Positions 44,438 through 56,095 of a stretch of DNA of 64,000 nt are shown one piece after another. The position numbers and the translations under genes were made by a program. The stretch is from Riptortus pedestris (lineage: Eukaryota > Arthropoda > Insecta > Hemiptera > Alydidae). The notes beneath the pieces were generated by a model. The model did not search any database, was not told the origin of the DNA, and saw only the letters and a list, made by a program, of their open reading frames with translations. Location of the stretch: contig CM032229.1 in assembly GCA_019009955.1 (NCBI GenBank), positions 150,955,501 through 151,019,500 of the forward strand, in the 5' to 3' direction. Each line of letters begins with the position of its first letter. Within the stretch, counting starts at the first letter, position 1.

Positions 44438-45413
44438 GTAAGAATACAGTTATGTATGTCCATTTTTATATATATTTATAAAACACACATACATAATACA
44501 TATATAAATATAAAAATACAAATACATATAAGCATTCACTTCCTAGATTTATATAATTATCCTATTTCTTATTTGAACTGCCATATTATTTATAAATTAC
44601 TTTATTAATAAATAAATGATGGGATTTCTTCATCAACACATCCACATCATTCTACAAACAGAGTAAATCTCTCCTAGGGATAACACACAATTTGGCACCA
44701 AGCTCCTCCTGGATATTAACTTGAGAATTAAATATAGTTTATATTCAGGTTTGATTAAAATAGATGGATTTTAATGTTAACAAAATAAATTCAAAATTTA
44801 CTAAACCATGAAAATGAAAATTGTTATTTCTCTAATTAACTTCTTGAACCATTTCTCCTGTCTCTATATTTCCTGAGGCCTTTCATTATACTTCTAAATA
44901 ACAAGTTTAATTTAAATATAGTTGTTCATTTTCTTAACATTAGTATGTGGGGTTAAATATACAATTTATATTTTATTGTTATCATTATTGAACACAATTT
45001 ATGTGATACCAAGATGAAGGGGAATGTAGCACTTTTAATTATATAATATGTGTATCATGTAATTGTAGTAGTATATTTTTGTTTTATCTTTGCTCAAGGC
45101 TGTAGATTGTTTCAATTTTTAAACATTTTCTGACTGAAGAATTATATTTTGTCTTAATTTCCCATAAAATATTTCTATATTCATCGTATCTATCCTAGTA
45201 ATTTTCTTAGTAATCAAAATTATTTCGGGTTTTGATTTTCTTTCATTCCTTATATGTCAACACATTTGTCCATTCTTAAGTGCTTTCATGTCTCCCCTCC
45301 CTTTCAATTATAGTGTTTAATCATTTATCACCATAATCATAAATATTGAGTACTGATTTGGTATTTATTTTATACTGGATATTTAAATTTGGACAAGCAT
45401 TTACTTTTATATG
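44438..45413. other. intron 2, left part
   Basis: AT-rich intron without recognised repeats up to the piggyBac element. Confidence 0.4.
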
Positions 45414-45417
45414 TTAA

Positions 45418-46353
45418 CCCTTCAGAGACAAGGAATATGAAAATTACATTGCAGGCAAGCTGGGTCGCGGGTGACCCAGTCATATTTATAGCACATTTTT
45501 TTCATTTTAACAAAAATATTCCAGTTGTTGTTGTTGTTTTTTATATAAAAAAAGAAAGTATAGTTTGAAAAAATTATTTTATTTAGCAATATACATAATA
45601 TGATAAAAATACAAAAACTTACATTAGTAGGAACTATACTTAAATTAGTAGGAACGTAGAGTTCCAGACCTTTGGTACTTTTCGTATCCGTATAGGATAA
45701 AAGATAAAAATTAAACGAGTAAACTCCTAGAAGGGGAAAAATAAGAAATTTCCAGCTATAAAAGACGAGAAAATTTAATAAAATCTTAGTGATTAAATCA
45801 TTTTCAGTAAGTTATCAGTCTTCCATTTCATCCGGCAGTCCAGCAATAATTTTTCCTACTCTGAACAGTCAAAAACGTTCCAGATCAAAATAAATAGTTT
45901 AAACTCTTACAGAAAAAATATATATAAAAAAATACTCTACGGAAAAAAGAATAAGAAAATATGAGGGATAAAAACTCAAAAAAAGGGAATAAACTCTTAG
46001 TAATGAAAGTTCACTAATACTTCATACTCAGAACAATCTAACAATCTTCTATTTCTTCATCTTCTTCAGGTGAGACTCTGGTAATGCATCGAGAACAAAT
46101 ACTTAGCATATGCTCAACACATAGGCTGCGATTACAATGAGCGCAGTTTGATGTACCCTTACGATCTCTTGTTTTTCACAAAAAGCACACCGACGTCTTG
46201 AAGTGCTGGGTCCAGGCTGATTCTCAATTTCTTTTTCATCAACTCTCGGGAGAAGGGGAGGGGTACCATGCACTCCCCCTTCCCTTACTTTACTCAGAAT
46301 ATTATTTTTACCAACCTCTGGGTCACCGGCGACCCAGCCTTGCCTGTGAAGGG
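45418..46353. mobile_element. piggyBac-like element, internally deleted
   Basis: The element is flanked by TTAA on both sides (45414-45417 and 46354-46357) and begins CCCTTCAGAGACAAGG, with the inverted end CCTTGCCTGTGAAGGG. Each end also carries a GCTGGGTCGC...GGTGACCCAG palindrome. TTAA targets and CCC ends are diagnostic of piggyBac. On the minus strand at about 46040-46215, frame-shifted Cys-rich coding remains (RRCAFCEK, then readings of CAHCNRSLCVEHMLSIC and CITRVSPEEDEE), like the C-terminal zinc-binding domain of piggyBac transposases. The DDD catalytic core is absent. It sits in intron 2 of the zinc-finger gene. Confidence 0.88.
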
Positions 46354-46552
46354 TTAAAATTTAAATTTACTTATTACCCATTAACCACTTATTGTTGAAG
46401 AACAAATGGTCCTCATTCTAAGTCACCCTGAATGGCAGCATGAACTTTTAAAATTCAGCCCAGCTATAAAATTCAATTATAAATTTTTGTGAAGGATGAA
46501 CACAATTTTGTTCATAATCCTTATGTGACTAATGTTTCTTAATATTAATTAA

Positions 46553-46676
46553 GAATTTATTTAGTGATAAACTTATTACATAAAATCTTTAGTCCCACAC
46601 TGTCTAGAAACGGGTGCTTGTAGAAAATCTGTCCCAATTAGTCTTAGCAGCATATGCACGTAATATGTACAGGCTA
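46553..46676 (+). mobile_element. degenerate SINE body
   Basis: TTTATTTAGTGATAAACTTA, CCACACTGTCTAGAAACGGG and GTCCCAATTAGTCTTAG are diverged words of the SINE body. The head is missing. Confidence 0.6.
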
Positions 46677-47051
46677 CACCTGGTAATTTATCCAGTTAAC
46701 AGGTAAACCTGATATGCGTGGATAGTAATGAACACCAGAACAATAGGGTCACAAGTAGATGCTGTCATTTCCCATTTCCTTCTGCATCAGGCCATCCGCC
46801 AGTAAAGGCATCATCAAAAAAATTCCATTCACAATATTAAAGGCATGAGCAGATAAAATCCTCTCGAATTGAGTCTTGGGTTGTTCGATAGCTATCATTC
46901 TGTACCCTGTATCTTGCATAAGATGACTAATGAAAGACGTTAGCCTGTATGAATATGCAGTCTACAACTTTAATCTACACCCAAGCCTTGCCCCACAGAT
47001 AAAGTTATAAGTGATATTGTTATTTGTCGCTTTCTTGACAAAGTCAATGGC

Positions 47052-47052
<1 letters not shown>

Positions 47053-47096
<44 letters not shown>
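47053..47096. repeat. (TA)n microsatellite
   Basis: About 44 bp of TA within intron 2, not accompanied by recognisable Helitron or HINE ends. Confidence 0.9.
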
Positions 47097-47098
<2 letters not shown>

Positions 47099-47470
47099 TA
47101 CTGATTCAAAAATTAAACTCACACCATCTTGGGCTCTGTTAATTATTCTGTGCATTTTTTCATAAAAAAATGTATTCATACTTTAGCATTAAGTAATTGA
47201 AATCCAATACTTATATATTACGACTTACTAGCACTATCCTCAAATGCTGCATGTTTCAAAATATTTGACACTGATAAATTTATTGACCATCTTCATTGAT
47301 TGCCTGCTTTTCGGGATAATAGGATCAAAATACAGGAGATAAATATTGCATGAGGTTTCAGGAAGATATTTTTGCTAATTGGCTTGAAATTGATGTGATT
47401 TTTAACAATAGTGCAATAACTTAGTATACAACTGTTATTTAACCATTAAATAAAGGTAAATTAATCAATG

Positions 47471-47662
47471 TTGCAGGGGAAATGGTCGAAGGTCAATAGG
47501 TGAAAAACATGTGAAATATCTTTCATTGATTTCTCTGTTTTATGGAGAGCTGCATTATCTATGATGCTTCTTCAGAAGTAGTACTATTCTACTAATAAAT
47601 CACTGAAAGATATTTCACGTTTGTTTCATCTATTGATCTTCTGTCATTTTCCCTTCAACAAA
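47471..47662. mobile_element. fold-back element with about 65-bp imperfect inverted arms
   Basis: The left arm (47471-47535) and right arm (47598-47662) are inverted copies, best at GTGAAATATCTTTCA/TGAAAGATATTTCAC and GGTCAATAGGTGAAA/TTTCATCTATTGATC. The roughly 60-bp centre contains TCTTCAGAAG. On the minus strand it reads CTGAAGAAGCATCATAGATA, reminiscent of the hammerhead-like ends seen elsewhere. It could be a Penelope-type terminal repeat pair or an unrelated MITE. Confidence 0.55.
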
Positions 47663-47997
47663 GATTGAATTGAGGTCACATTTTGATGATATAAATTCAT
47701 CAATTAAAATGTGGGAAAAGTTTTTATACTCTGAGCGAGTTTAAATAACGTGCTATGATCATAGTTAAATAATAATTATTGCTCAGCAATTTTCACTTGT
47801 ATAGCCACAAGTGATATATCAAAAAGGTGCTACACAAAAATAATTTTTTTTTTTACACATATTGTAAAAGGATTCATTAATAATAAGTGAATCATAAACA
47901 TTTCTGAAAAACATCTCACTGAAAGATCCTCATAAAAATATTGAGTAGTTGCATCTTATTAGGAAAGAAGTAAAGCCCTCCCTATAATTGATAAGGA

Positions 47998-48220
47998 CTC
48001 AGGTTGGCCATGTGAGTTAAAGCGTTGACCTTTATCTCACATGGTAAACCTAGAGTGGCGAGTTCGATTCTCGCTTGGGCAAAGGAAATTATTTAGTGAC
48101 GAAATTCATTAAATAACATCCTAAAATCCCACCCCGGCTAGAAAAGGGTGGTGACCTGTAGATAACCCGTCCCGATTAGCCTAAATTGCAAAAAGTGGAC
48201 GTTAATAAATAAATAAAAAA
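47998..48220 (+). mobile_element. tRNA-headed SINE, complete, with 15-bp target duplication
   Basis: The element is flanked by the exact duplication TATAATTGATAAGGA (47983-47997 and 48221-48235). The head carries TTGGCCATGTGAGTTAAAGC and GAGTTCGATTCTCGC as A and B boxes. The body has CGGCTAGAAAAGGGTGGTGA and ACCTGTAGATAACCCGTCCC, and the tail is (AATA)n. At 223 bp it defines the full length of the family. The long target duplication indicates LINE-driven target-primed insertion. It lies in intron 2. Confidence 0.95.
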
Positions 48221-48384
48221 TATAATTGATAAGGATCCATAAATCATGTTTATTCTATTTTATAAATTGTGAGTGTGTGAAATATATTTTTGACATCCAC
48301 TAGTTATTATTAGTGGTGATTCAGTGAATGTTTTCATTAATCACAATATATTTACAACTTTGCAAAACGAGGTACAATGTAGAT

Positions 48385-48960
48385 AAGTGGAGCAGTTTAC
48401 CCTCTGTCAGCCTACCTATGAACGGTATCTATGAGAGTCATCACTTGAAAATGTGACTGCTTACCTACCATCCCACTTAAGCCTATTGTGGCTCTAAGAA
48501 CCTTGTGCTCAAACTTTTCAACCTTGGTTTCCAGAGTACCCGTCAATGCCTATGTCTCAAACTTATACATGAGTACAGGTTTGACAATGGAATTATTGAC
48601 TCTTAATTTCAAGACCAGTTAGATTTGATCTTAAGACTCAAGAAACTGAAAAGAAAACACCGTTGGCATTAGTTATTCTGTGGTCGAATGGGTAAACTGG
48701 CTGTTGATAGATATTACTGTAGCTTTGAGATATTTGAGGCTTTTTGCTTTTGGGAAAGATAAATCCCTATGTTCAAGCTACTTTGGAGTTCTAGGTTATA
48801 GGTCACTACCGTATATGTCGTGTTTTTGGGTTTAGTGGCAAGCATAACAATTTTGCTACAGATATCAAAGAGTCAACGAGCGAAAGCATTTCTCTTTCTT
48901 GCTTCTGCATCATATGCAAATGAAAGGAATTTTTGCATCTTGCCTACATGTACTCCACCA
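48385..48960 (-). pseudogene. non-LTR reverse transcriptase, 3' relic
   Basis: The minus strand encodes, across frames and stops, VKPVLMYKFET, then KVEKFEHKVLRATIGL. This is the thumb/C-terminal word of BovB/CR1-type RTs (KPVLTYGSETW...FERKVLR.I.G). Further 5', TTKPKNTTYTVVTYN-like sequence could be the K..KT region after YADD. Highly decayed. Confidence 0.6.
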
Positions 48961-49106
48961 TTTTTTATTTTATTGTACTTAAAATAGATATTGCATGATT
49001 AATAAATTCTTTATACAAATGTGCTTTTATCTACTGGCTGATCTCAAATCATTTCTCCCTCGAATAGCAAAAGTCAACTATCATTAATTTGTATATTATT
49101 TTTCAG

Positions 49107-49166
49107 TTGAAGTCCAAATTAAAGAGGATCCAGACTTCTTGGTGCCTCTGGATCTTTCAAAGAAAG
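49107..49166 (+). CDS. zinc-finger gene, exon 3
   Basis: A 60-nt exon with acceptor TTATTTTTCAG and donor AAAG|GTAAG, phase 1 at both ends. It encodes VEVQIKEDPDFLVPLDLSKK after joining. IKED fits the consensus for SUMO attachment (hydrophobic-K-x-D/E). Being symmetric, it could be skipped without shifting the frame. Confidence 0.78.
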
Positions 49167-49435
49167 GTAAGTTATTAATGTTACACTTCCAGTAACATTT
49201 TATGTAGTGCGATGGCTCATTATGTATTACACTCTAAATATTGGACTACTTAAAAAAAAAAGATCAAAAATATTACAGAAAATTTAATCATTTTAATGTA
49301 TTTTATTACTGATACAAGTAAAGTTTTATTCTGCAGTATGCATTAACTAAATATGAAGTTTTACACTGATAATTCATTTATGTGAATATGCAAAGGAATT
49401 TATCACATTTTGATCCATTACAGTGGCTTGTATAG

Positions 49436-49552
49436 GTTTCACAGATTTATCTTAAGGGAAATTAGCTATTGAGTTGTACTTTTGACATGATGTTTGATAA
49501 ATGTCTTCAAATTCTCACTGATCCTAACTAGTATATGACCAAAGTGGAGTCC
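49436..49552 (+). mobile_element. HINE-like left end, diverged
   Basis: CAGATTTATCTTAAGGGAAA, TTAGCTATTGAG and TTCTCACTGATCCTAACTAG follow the order of the HINE 5' region at reduced identity. Confidence 0.65.
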
Positions 49553-50079
49553 CTTCTTCTGGCTTTTACCATATGACAATGCCAGAGGCTTGTAAGATCC
49601 CGAATGTGGTGGCAATTGGAGCCACATAACATTTAGGAGGATTTTTAGTAAAGGGCTGTTATAAATCTAGATATTTTATTATCTGACCCTGCAATCAAGG
49701 GACGATGAATTAAATCCAAGATAGCTACTGATTTGGCTTGTTTCATTTTATTAAAGGGATTATTTTTATTTTTACATTGTGGTGTTTCTGAATTTCCAGT
49801 GTAAATCAATACTCTTCCATACTTAGCTACTTAAAAGTATACAGTTATTCAAGCATTCAATTGGGCACAATTTGTTATATTTGGACTGTACAGGGGTATA
49901 TCAAATTAGCCCCTTTTATTATCATGTGCATAGGAGCTATCTTTGTGAATTAATCTAAATCTTACTTAACATTGTGTTTAGTGTCTACTATTATTAAATT
50001 ATGACCTTTGTGCATTAATTTTAAAATGCCATGTTGAATTTTTTTTATTTTGCATAAAATTTAAACTTTTTTTTTATTC

Positions 50080-50710
50080 ATTTTTCAACAAACATGCACA
50101 TATCAAAAGTTGTTTATTTTTTATTACAACAATTTGTTATATTCATTTTTGATGTGTAACAATGCCTCAAAATAACGATTTCCTAGTACTTAAGTGACAC
50201 AACCAAAGTGAATGAAAGAAACTTGGTTTGTGAATCAGAACTAATCACGTTGGTTATAGAGTATATACATTTTCTTACTGTCAAACATGAGTAGGGCGTT
50301 TTATCCTTTGCCGGGCAGAATTCACATAAGTTGGGCTCCAAATAGTTAAGATTGATACATTTCGAAGTTATTTATTGACGTCCATATCCATAGTTAGCAT
50401 CTTAGTGAGTATCGAGTATCGCAGGCACTAACTGAGCTCCAGAACCTGCTGTTTCTTGCAAGAACCAACAGAGGGCCATAGATCATTAATAATTGGTTAA
50501 GGGAGTCCAAAATGAAAAATAATGACTTTTAGTTCCTTATTAGTTTTTCATCAAATATGTATTTAACAGAAGTTTTTTATTCATTTATTTAAATAACTTG
50601 TATCATTTACGTTTCATCACATTATGTTCAAACAAGATATAACTATTGCTTGCTAAACAATTGTATGGCTTGTAAACAACTTAACCGAATTGAATGGAAT
50701 TGATTGATTT
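50080..50710 (+). mobile_element. degenerate Helitron units
   Basis: Two diverged units follow each other: CACATATCAAAAGTTGTTTA at about 50098 with GAAACTTGGTTTGTGAATCA after it, and GAGTCCAAAATGAAAAATAA with TATTAGTTTTTCATCAAATA at about 50503-50560. The termini are not recognisable. This is an old copy in intron 3, ending just before exon 4. Confidence 0.5.
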
Positions 50711-50728
50711 TTTCTCCCCTTGTTTCAG

Positions 50729-50788
50729 TACAAGATAATGAAATTTGGATCAAAGAGGAGCCATGTAGTGATTATGAAACAGCTACAG
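50729..50788 (+). CDS. zinc-finger gene, exon 4
   Basis: A second 60-nt exon, acceptor CCCCTTGTTTCAG and donor ACAG|GTAAAA, phase 1 at both ends. It encodes VQDNEIWIKEEPCSDYETAT. IKEE is again a SUMO-consensus lysine, so exons 3 and 4 look like paired modules of the same type and size (exactly 60 nt each). Confidence 0.8.
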
Positions 50789-52480
50789 GTAAAATCATCC
50801 ACTGCCTATTTTTATTTATCACTTGTATTATTTTAGTCAGTTTTTAATTGCAGTCTCTTATTTATTTTTCTTTGTTTCTGTAAGAAAGTAAAGTTGTTAT
50901 AGTAGAAGAATATTTTTTTGTTCTTGATTGCATTTAACTTAATACTGCTAAACAAAAGAAAATGACAAAAATTTTCTGGCCTCATAGCCTGCCTAAGAAG
51001 ATAGTTAATAAATTAAATATCGAATAAGATATTACCATTTATGATTATAAAGGTCTACTGGCAATGACCATATTATGTTATTTTCTACCAATGTTTCACT
51101 AGTCATGCTCTAGACCTACAGAATGTAGGTCAGTTGTCTTGTCCGATGTGTCTAATGGTCGCCATCCCCCTACGAGTAAGGATTGGACTTATCAATCTGA
51201 TATGTTTTGGGATAGTCACAATTTGCTGAGTTTAAGCTATTTTATGCATTAAAATTATTGAGATGTTTCTCAAATTTCAACATCCTCTCTGGTAATCTTG
51301 TATTGATTTCATTTCGAAATCTGAAGTAACAAAACATTTTTATAATTCGAGCTCTGAAATATATTTTTTTAATGTCTTGGACAAATAGTTAACAGTAATG
51401 AGTAACAAGAGGCTAATGTAGAATAGTGAATAATTTAAATAAATAAGATGATTATAAACTGTGGACTCCTGTTATCCCATAACTATAGTTAATTAATTCC
51501 TGGGAAGCAGAAGGAATAATTAGGATTTGAATGACAAAATGACCCTGACTCATGGGGATAGCGTCACCATCCCCAAGTCTAGTATTAATACATTCCATAG
51601 GACAGCTGACCCTCATCCCTGGTTAACACGTACTGAAGAATCTAGTAGCACAATTGAGTACAAGTGAAGCGTTGGTAGAAAATCCTATGACATGGTTCCA
51701 TTCTAGTAAACCTTGATTGATAATCATGACATGGACCATGAAAGTCTTAGGAGACATTCCATAAGATGGAATTAATTTTTGGTTTATAAACAAAGATGTG
51801 ATATAATACAAAGCTCTAATGCTTGTTAGAATACGATACATACTTGGAGAAGGGGAAGAAAGGAGGCTAATAGCATGATCAAGTCTGGCTTTCCTACAAC
51901 TAAATTGAATATAACGTAGCATAATTAAATTTTTAAAAAACTTCAATCTTGCACTTATTTGAAAGCATGTGTGCACTCTCTCTCTCTCTCTCTCTCACAA
52001 ACACACACACACACACCAATATAAACGATTCCATTACCTTATTATTAGTACTAATAATGAGATTGAATCCTGCCCATGCATTCTCTTGTAATACCAATAA
52101 GTTATGGGGTGGTGACTGGAAGACTGAAATAGTAATATTCAATGTCATACTAACATATAACGTAATCCATTAAACTACATTACAGGGAGAGCCACTGAAA
52201 CTAGTGTCAGCAAAAGAACAAGGAAGACCTGTGTGCAGAAGAAAGGTTGAGAAGGCGGAGAGGCACAATTAAAAAAGTGGGTTCAGTTAAGTGTTGGGTC
52301 AAAGAAAAGTTATGAAAAAGAGCCCTTAGGAATGTGAGAAGGTAAATAAGGAAAGACACACAGTGCGGTTCAAAATGCAAAGATAAAGTATAAGCATAGT
52401 ATGATGTATATTCCATAAAGAGGAGAAACAAAAACATGTTGCTGTGTAAACAGAAAAGAATTTTTTAGTCGATGAAATGC
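50789..52480. other. intron 4, left part; (CT)n-(CA)n microsatellite
   Basis: No exon is seen. A (CT)n run followed by (CA)n occupies about 51972-52016; the ORFs on both strands across it are low complexity. The 117-residue minus ORF at 51623-51976 matches no family. Confidence 0.45.
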
Positions 52481-52679
52481 TGGACCATTTCATTTGCAAT
52501 ACCCGAAAGTTTTATAAGGGTCATAAAAAATGCCCCTGACAAGGGTTTTGTCCTGACCACCTTCTCACAATGTTAAAATCAAGTGAAGTTGTGCTCAATA
52601 TGTCTAAGAAATATTAAATGTAGAGATCAGTCAGACATCATATGCTGACTACTAGTCAACCCAATAATGAAAGATTTTA

Positions 52680-52960
52680 AGGCAGCTGATTGAGAGGATA
52701 TTATAGAAATAATTCAGTCTCTGAAAAATAAAAAGGCCATAAATTTCATTGTGAAAATTATAAGGTCATAGTACTTCCCTTCACAGATTTAAGGTACTGT
52801 CTGCGGCCATTTGTCAGAGGTTGCAGAGTTCTGAAGGGATATTGGGAGAGTTCCAGATAGGTTTTTGTCCAGGATATTCTACAGTGATAATATCTTCATC
52901 ATTAGGCAGAGAAAAAGGGTTGGTGTTTAATGCACCACCACTTTATCGACTTTCAAGGAC
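52680..52960 (+). pseudogene. non-LTR reverse transcriptase fragment
   Basis: In shifting frames the plus strand reads EDIIEIIQSLKNKKAINFIV, then EGILGEFQIGFCPGYSTV. These correspond to the N-terminal RT words LKNNKAPG... and the motif before the catalytic core, ...EYQCGFRPGRSTVDQI.., of CR1/RTE-type elements. No YxDD box remains. Confidence 0.6.
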
Positions 52961-53714
52961 TGTTAATCAAGACAATAACTGAATAATACTCAAAAACATA
53001 TTCTAAATACAATGTATTACATTTTTTTTGTTAATAAAATATATGGTAATGTGGTATTGATGAATTTATGTTTTGACTTCAAATCCCGTAAGTATCAATA
53101 AAACATTACATCGCTAGTTGATGATATTTATTCCCTTCACAAATATGTGGAAATTGCTTATGTACTTATGACCATTTTTGATCTTATGCATTGTACCAAT
53201 GATATTGTATAGCACTTTCAAATGAAATAATTTTAAGCAAATATAGCTAACTATAGCAAAACATTTTGTTAGGAGACCAGCTGGTCATGAAGTGTCAACA
53301 TCAGATTTTTCAATATAAGTTTTCGTTTTACAATTAATTACTTAAAGCATGCTTCTGTAACATAAGTGTGCTACATTATTAACCCCACTTTGCGTCCATC
53401 CTTCTTCTCTGCTGAAATTTGGTCTTCTGTAGCAGAAATAATGTCTTGGCAGTGAATATTAACTTAATTTTGGATCTCTGCTATCTACACTATAGAAATT
53501 CACTTTAATTTCTCTCTTGAGAGATTGATTTTTTCTTTTTTAATAATAAAAAAAATCAAATTTTGGACCAATAGTTCATTCTCTTGATTTTACATTCATT
53601 AAAATAATAAAAATATTACTGTCAATAAGGTGATGGCCTTGAACATATAAAACTGATATTTTAAAAGTACAGTTTGTGCTCATAACACGATTTTTGAAAC
53701 ATTTCCTGTATATT

Positions 53715-53865
53715 GCTATTTTGTTTTGATATTTTTTACTACAATAAAATTGTATAATGTCTACACCTTAAGTTTTCTTAATTATAGATCCTTTAGCTCC
53801 CTAAAATAAGAGTTGTGCCTGCCCCTCTGCATTACTGATCACGACAGTTGTTCCTACTCTTGTCA
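53715..53865 (+). pseudogene. decayed duplicate of exon 5 and its acceptor
   Basis: AATGTCTACACCTTAAGTTT, TCTTAATTATAG and GATCCTTTAGCTCCC (exon-like part from 53788) repeat the intron end and exon at 56385-56560. Relative to the real exon it lacks a block after GCT and another after AGAGT, and the frame meets a stop (CCC TAA) within a few codons. It also has no donor equivalent to CTT|GTAAGT. It lies between HINE-like pieces. Confidence 0.85.
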
Positions 53866-54141
53866 TATTAACAATATGCTGTTATATCACAAACAACTTT
53901 ATTCTAAGCCTAAATTCAAAATAATATTTTCAAGAGACCTTTATTATGTCATATAAATGCAAATTTGTTTTGTGATAACGTTACCAATTAAGATTTCATG
54001 TTCTAACTCAGAAATGTTTATTTGTTGTATACCATACTGAATATTTAGCCTTTTCTGACAACCCTAAAGATCATATTTGGTGAAATTGGACCTGAAATAG
54101 TGGAGGTATAGAGAGAGGGATTCGAAAATCCAAAATACATA

Positions 54142-54907
54142 GTAAGGTCCAAAAGTTTCCGGCCTGGAAAGGTGAAAGAAAAAAACTGGTTTTACTGTTT
54201 TTCAATATATTCTCCTCTAAGTTCAATACACTTATTACAACGCTTTGGCAACATTTCTATACCATGAAAAAAATAATTTTCTTCTTTGTTAAAAAAATGT
54301 TCTTCCACTGCTGCTTGGAGCTCTTCGTCGGTGTTAAATCGCCTTCCACGAAGGTCAGATTTTAATTTTGAGAAAAGGTAGAAATCACTAGGGGCCAAGT
54401 CTGGGCTGTAGGGTGGGCGAGAGATTTCTTGGAATCCACAGTCCTTCACAGCGGCCTTGGAAATCAATGCTGTGTGGACAGGGGAATTGTCGTGAAGGAG
54501 GCGGAAGCCTCTGCTTAGCTTCCCTCTTCTCTTTAATGGCGTCTCATAATCGGTGAAGTAGGGCTGCATAATACTCACCATTCATTGTGGTATTCCTTTC
54601 TTTAAAATCTATCAATAGTATTCCTTTACAGTCCCAAAAAATTGTGGCCATTATCTTTTTTGTTGACTGCGTGACTTTTGCCTTTAAAGGAGGCCCTTCT
54701 CCTGGTCTTCTCCATTCCATGGACTCTCTTTTGCTGAGTGGGTCATAATATAGAACCATTGTCTCATCCCCAGTTACAATTGAGTCCAAAAAATTCTTTG
54801 GGTCGGCATTATACTCACGTAAAAATTCATTCCAGCAGTGAACTCATTCCTGTTTTTGATGAGCTGAAAGAATTTTTCCTTTCAATAAGGAAACTTATGG
54901 ACCTTAC
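54142..54907 (-). mobile_element. mariner element, N-terminal half deleted, frameshifted
   Basis: Terminal inverted repeats GTAAGGTCCAAAAGTTTCC (left) and GGAAACTTATGGACCTTAC (right) are bounded by TA target duplications at 54140-54141 and 54908-54909. The minus strand encodes the transposase from before TGDETMVLYYD (first catalytic Asp) to GEYYAALLHRL. After a frameshift near 54550 it continues with LLHDNSPVHT (second Asp) and PPYSPDLAPSDFYLF (third Asp), ending at CIELRGEYIEKQ. The second and third Asp are 34 residues apart, the DD34D of mariner. The N-terminal helix-turn-helix half is gone, shortening the element to 766 bp from the usual 1.3 kb. It cannot make active transposase. Confidence 0.95.
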
Positions 54908-54925
54908 TACGTATATCCATTATTA

Positions 54926-56095
54926 TCTATATATATATATAAAATTGTAACCTCTGTCTGTACATTGATTTTTTTCGCGAAATTTCACGATAACTTTTCG
55001 TTTCACATGCCATAGACACCATAACTGCATTTTATTTCTTTGGTGTCTGTTTGTTTATTTGTTTGTTACCTTTTCACGCAAAAACGGCTGAACCGAATTT
55101 TATGAAACTTGGTATGTATATTACTACTAACCCAACTTAGACTTTAGGCTATATTAATATCCTCTGTAATGAACAGGAGTGGGGGTTATAAGGGAAGCCA
55201 GAAATTAAAAATAGTGATATTTCGTTTCGTATTGGTTTTACGGCAAATATGAACATAACAAAAGTTGTTTGTTTTGGTATTTAGAGTAACTTTTGTTATA
55301 TACACTTTTTTCGTATACCAAATTATAAACGAGATATACGCTAAAACCTATAGCGGAAGTGAACAATTTTATTTGGGACAAAAGACCCAACCGAAATAAA
55401 TAAAACTCGGTATCTGTATTAGCACTAACGCTTTCATTATAACAAGCCATACCAACATTTCTAGGGACGGGCAGGAGTGGGGGTTATGAGGGAAGCCAGA
55501 AACTAAAAATAGCGATATTTCGTTTCCTATTGGGTTTTCGGCAAATATGAACATAACAAAAGTTGTTTATTTAGTTATTTAGAGTAACTTTTGTTATATA
55601 CACTTTTTTCTTATACCGAATTATAAACGAGATATACGCTAAAACCTAGTCATCTATTTTATTGGGCGCTAACGATTGAACCGAACTTAACAAAACTCGG
55701 TATGTCAATTAGCATTAATTCTTCCATGATTATAAGCTATATTAAAATGTTTAGGTTAGAACGGGAGTGGCGGTTATAAGGGAGACCTGAAATAAAAAGT
55801 CGTGATATTTCATTCAGCTGGAAAAATCAAACCAAATCAATGTTAATATTTTGTCCTTAATAGCTGAAATCTATGCATAATGCACAGGAGACGGGAAATA
55901 TGACAATTTGGAGGACAGTGAAGACTTACATAAAAAATTAATTTTATTATTAACAAATGCCAACGACAGTTATTAACCCTAAACACTGGGACGGGTAAAT
56001 GTCAAAATATTGCACTAAGTAAAGCCTTGCCAAAAAAATACTATCACCATTCAGCCTCAAATCGATTCCCGGGCGAAGCCGGGTATCTGAGCTAG
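54926..56095 (+). mobile_element. Helitron, main family, complete, short form
   Basis: It begins A|TCTATATATATATATAAAAT and ends TTCCCGGGCGAAGCCGGGTA then TCTGAGCTAG|T, with the hairpin CCCGG-GCGAAG-CCGGG 7 nt before the CTAG. Units lie at about 55170, 55470 and 55760. It inserted between A and T just outside the mariner. At 1170 bp it is shorter than the 1613- and 1693-bp copies because it has fewer units and a shorter (GTTT)n tract. Confidence 0.93.

Noticed and set aside
51623..51976. 117-residue minus-strand ORF in intron 4
   Set aside because: No recognised domain, no splice context, and composition like the surrounding intron.
51967..52016. alternating CT/CA run considered as a CRISPR-like or regulatory array
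   Set aside because: It is a simple dinucleotide microsatellite; no spacer-repeat structure exists.
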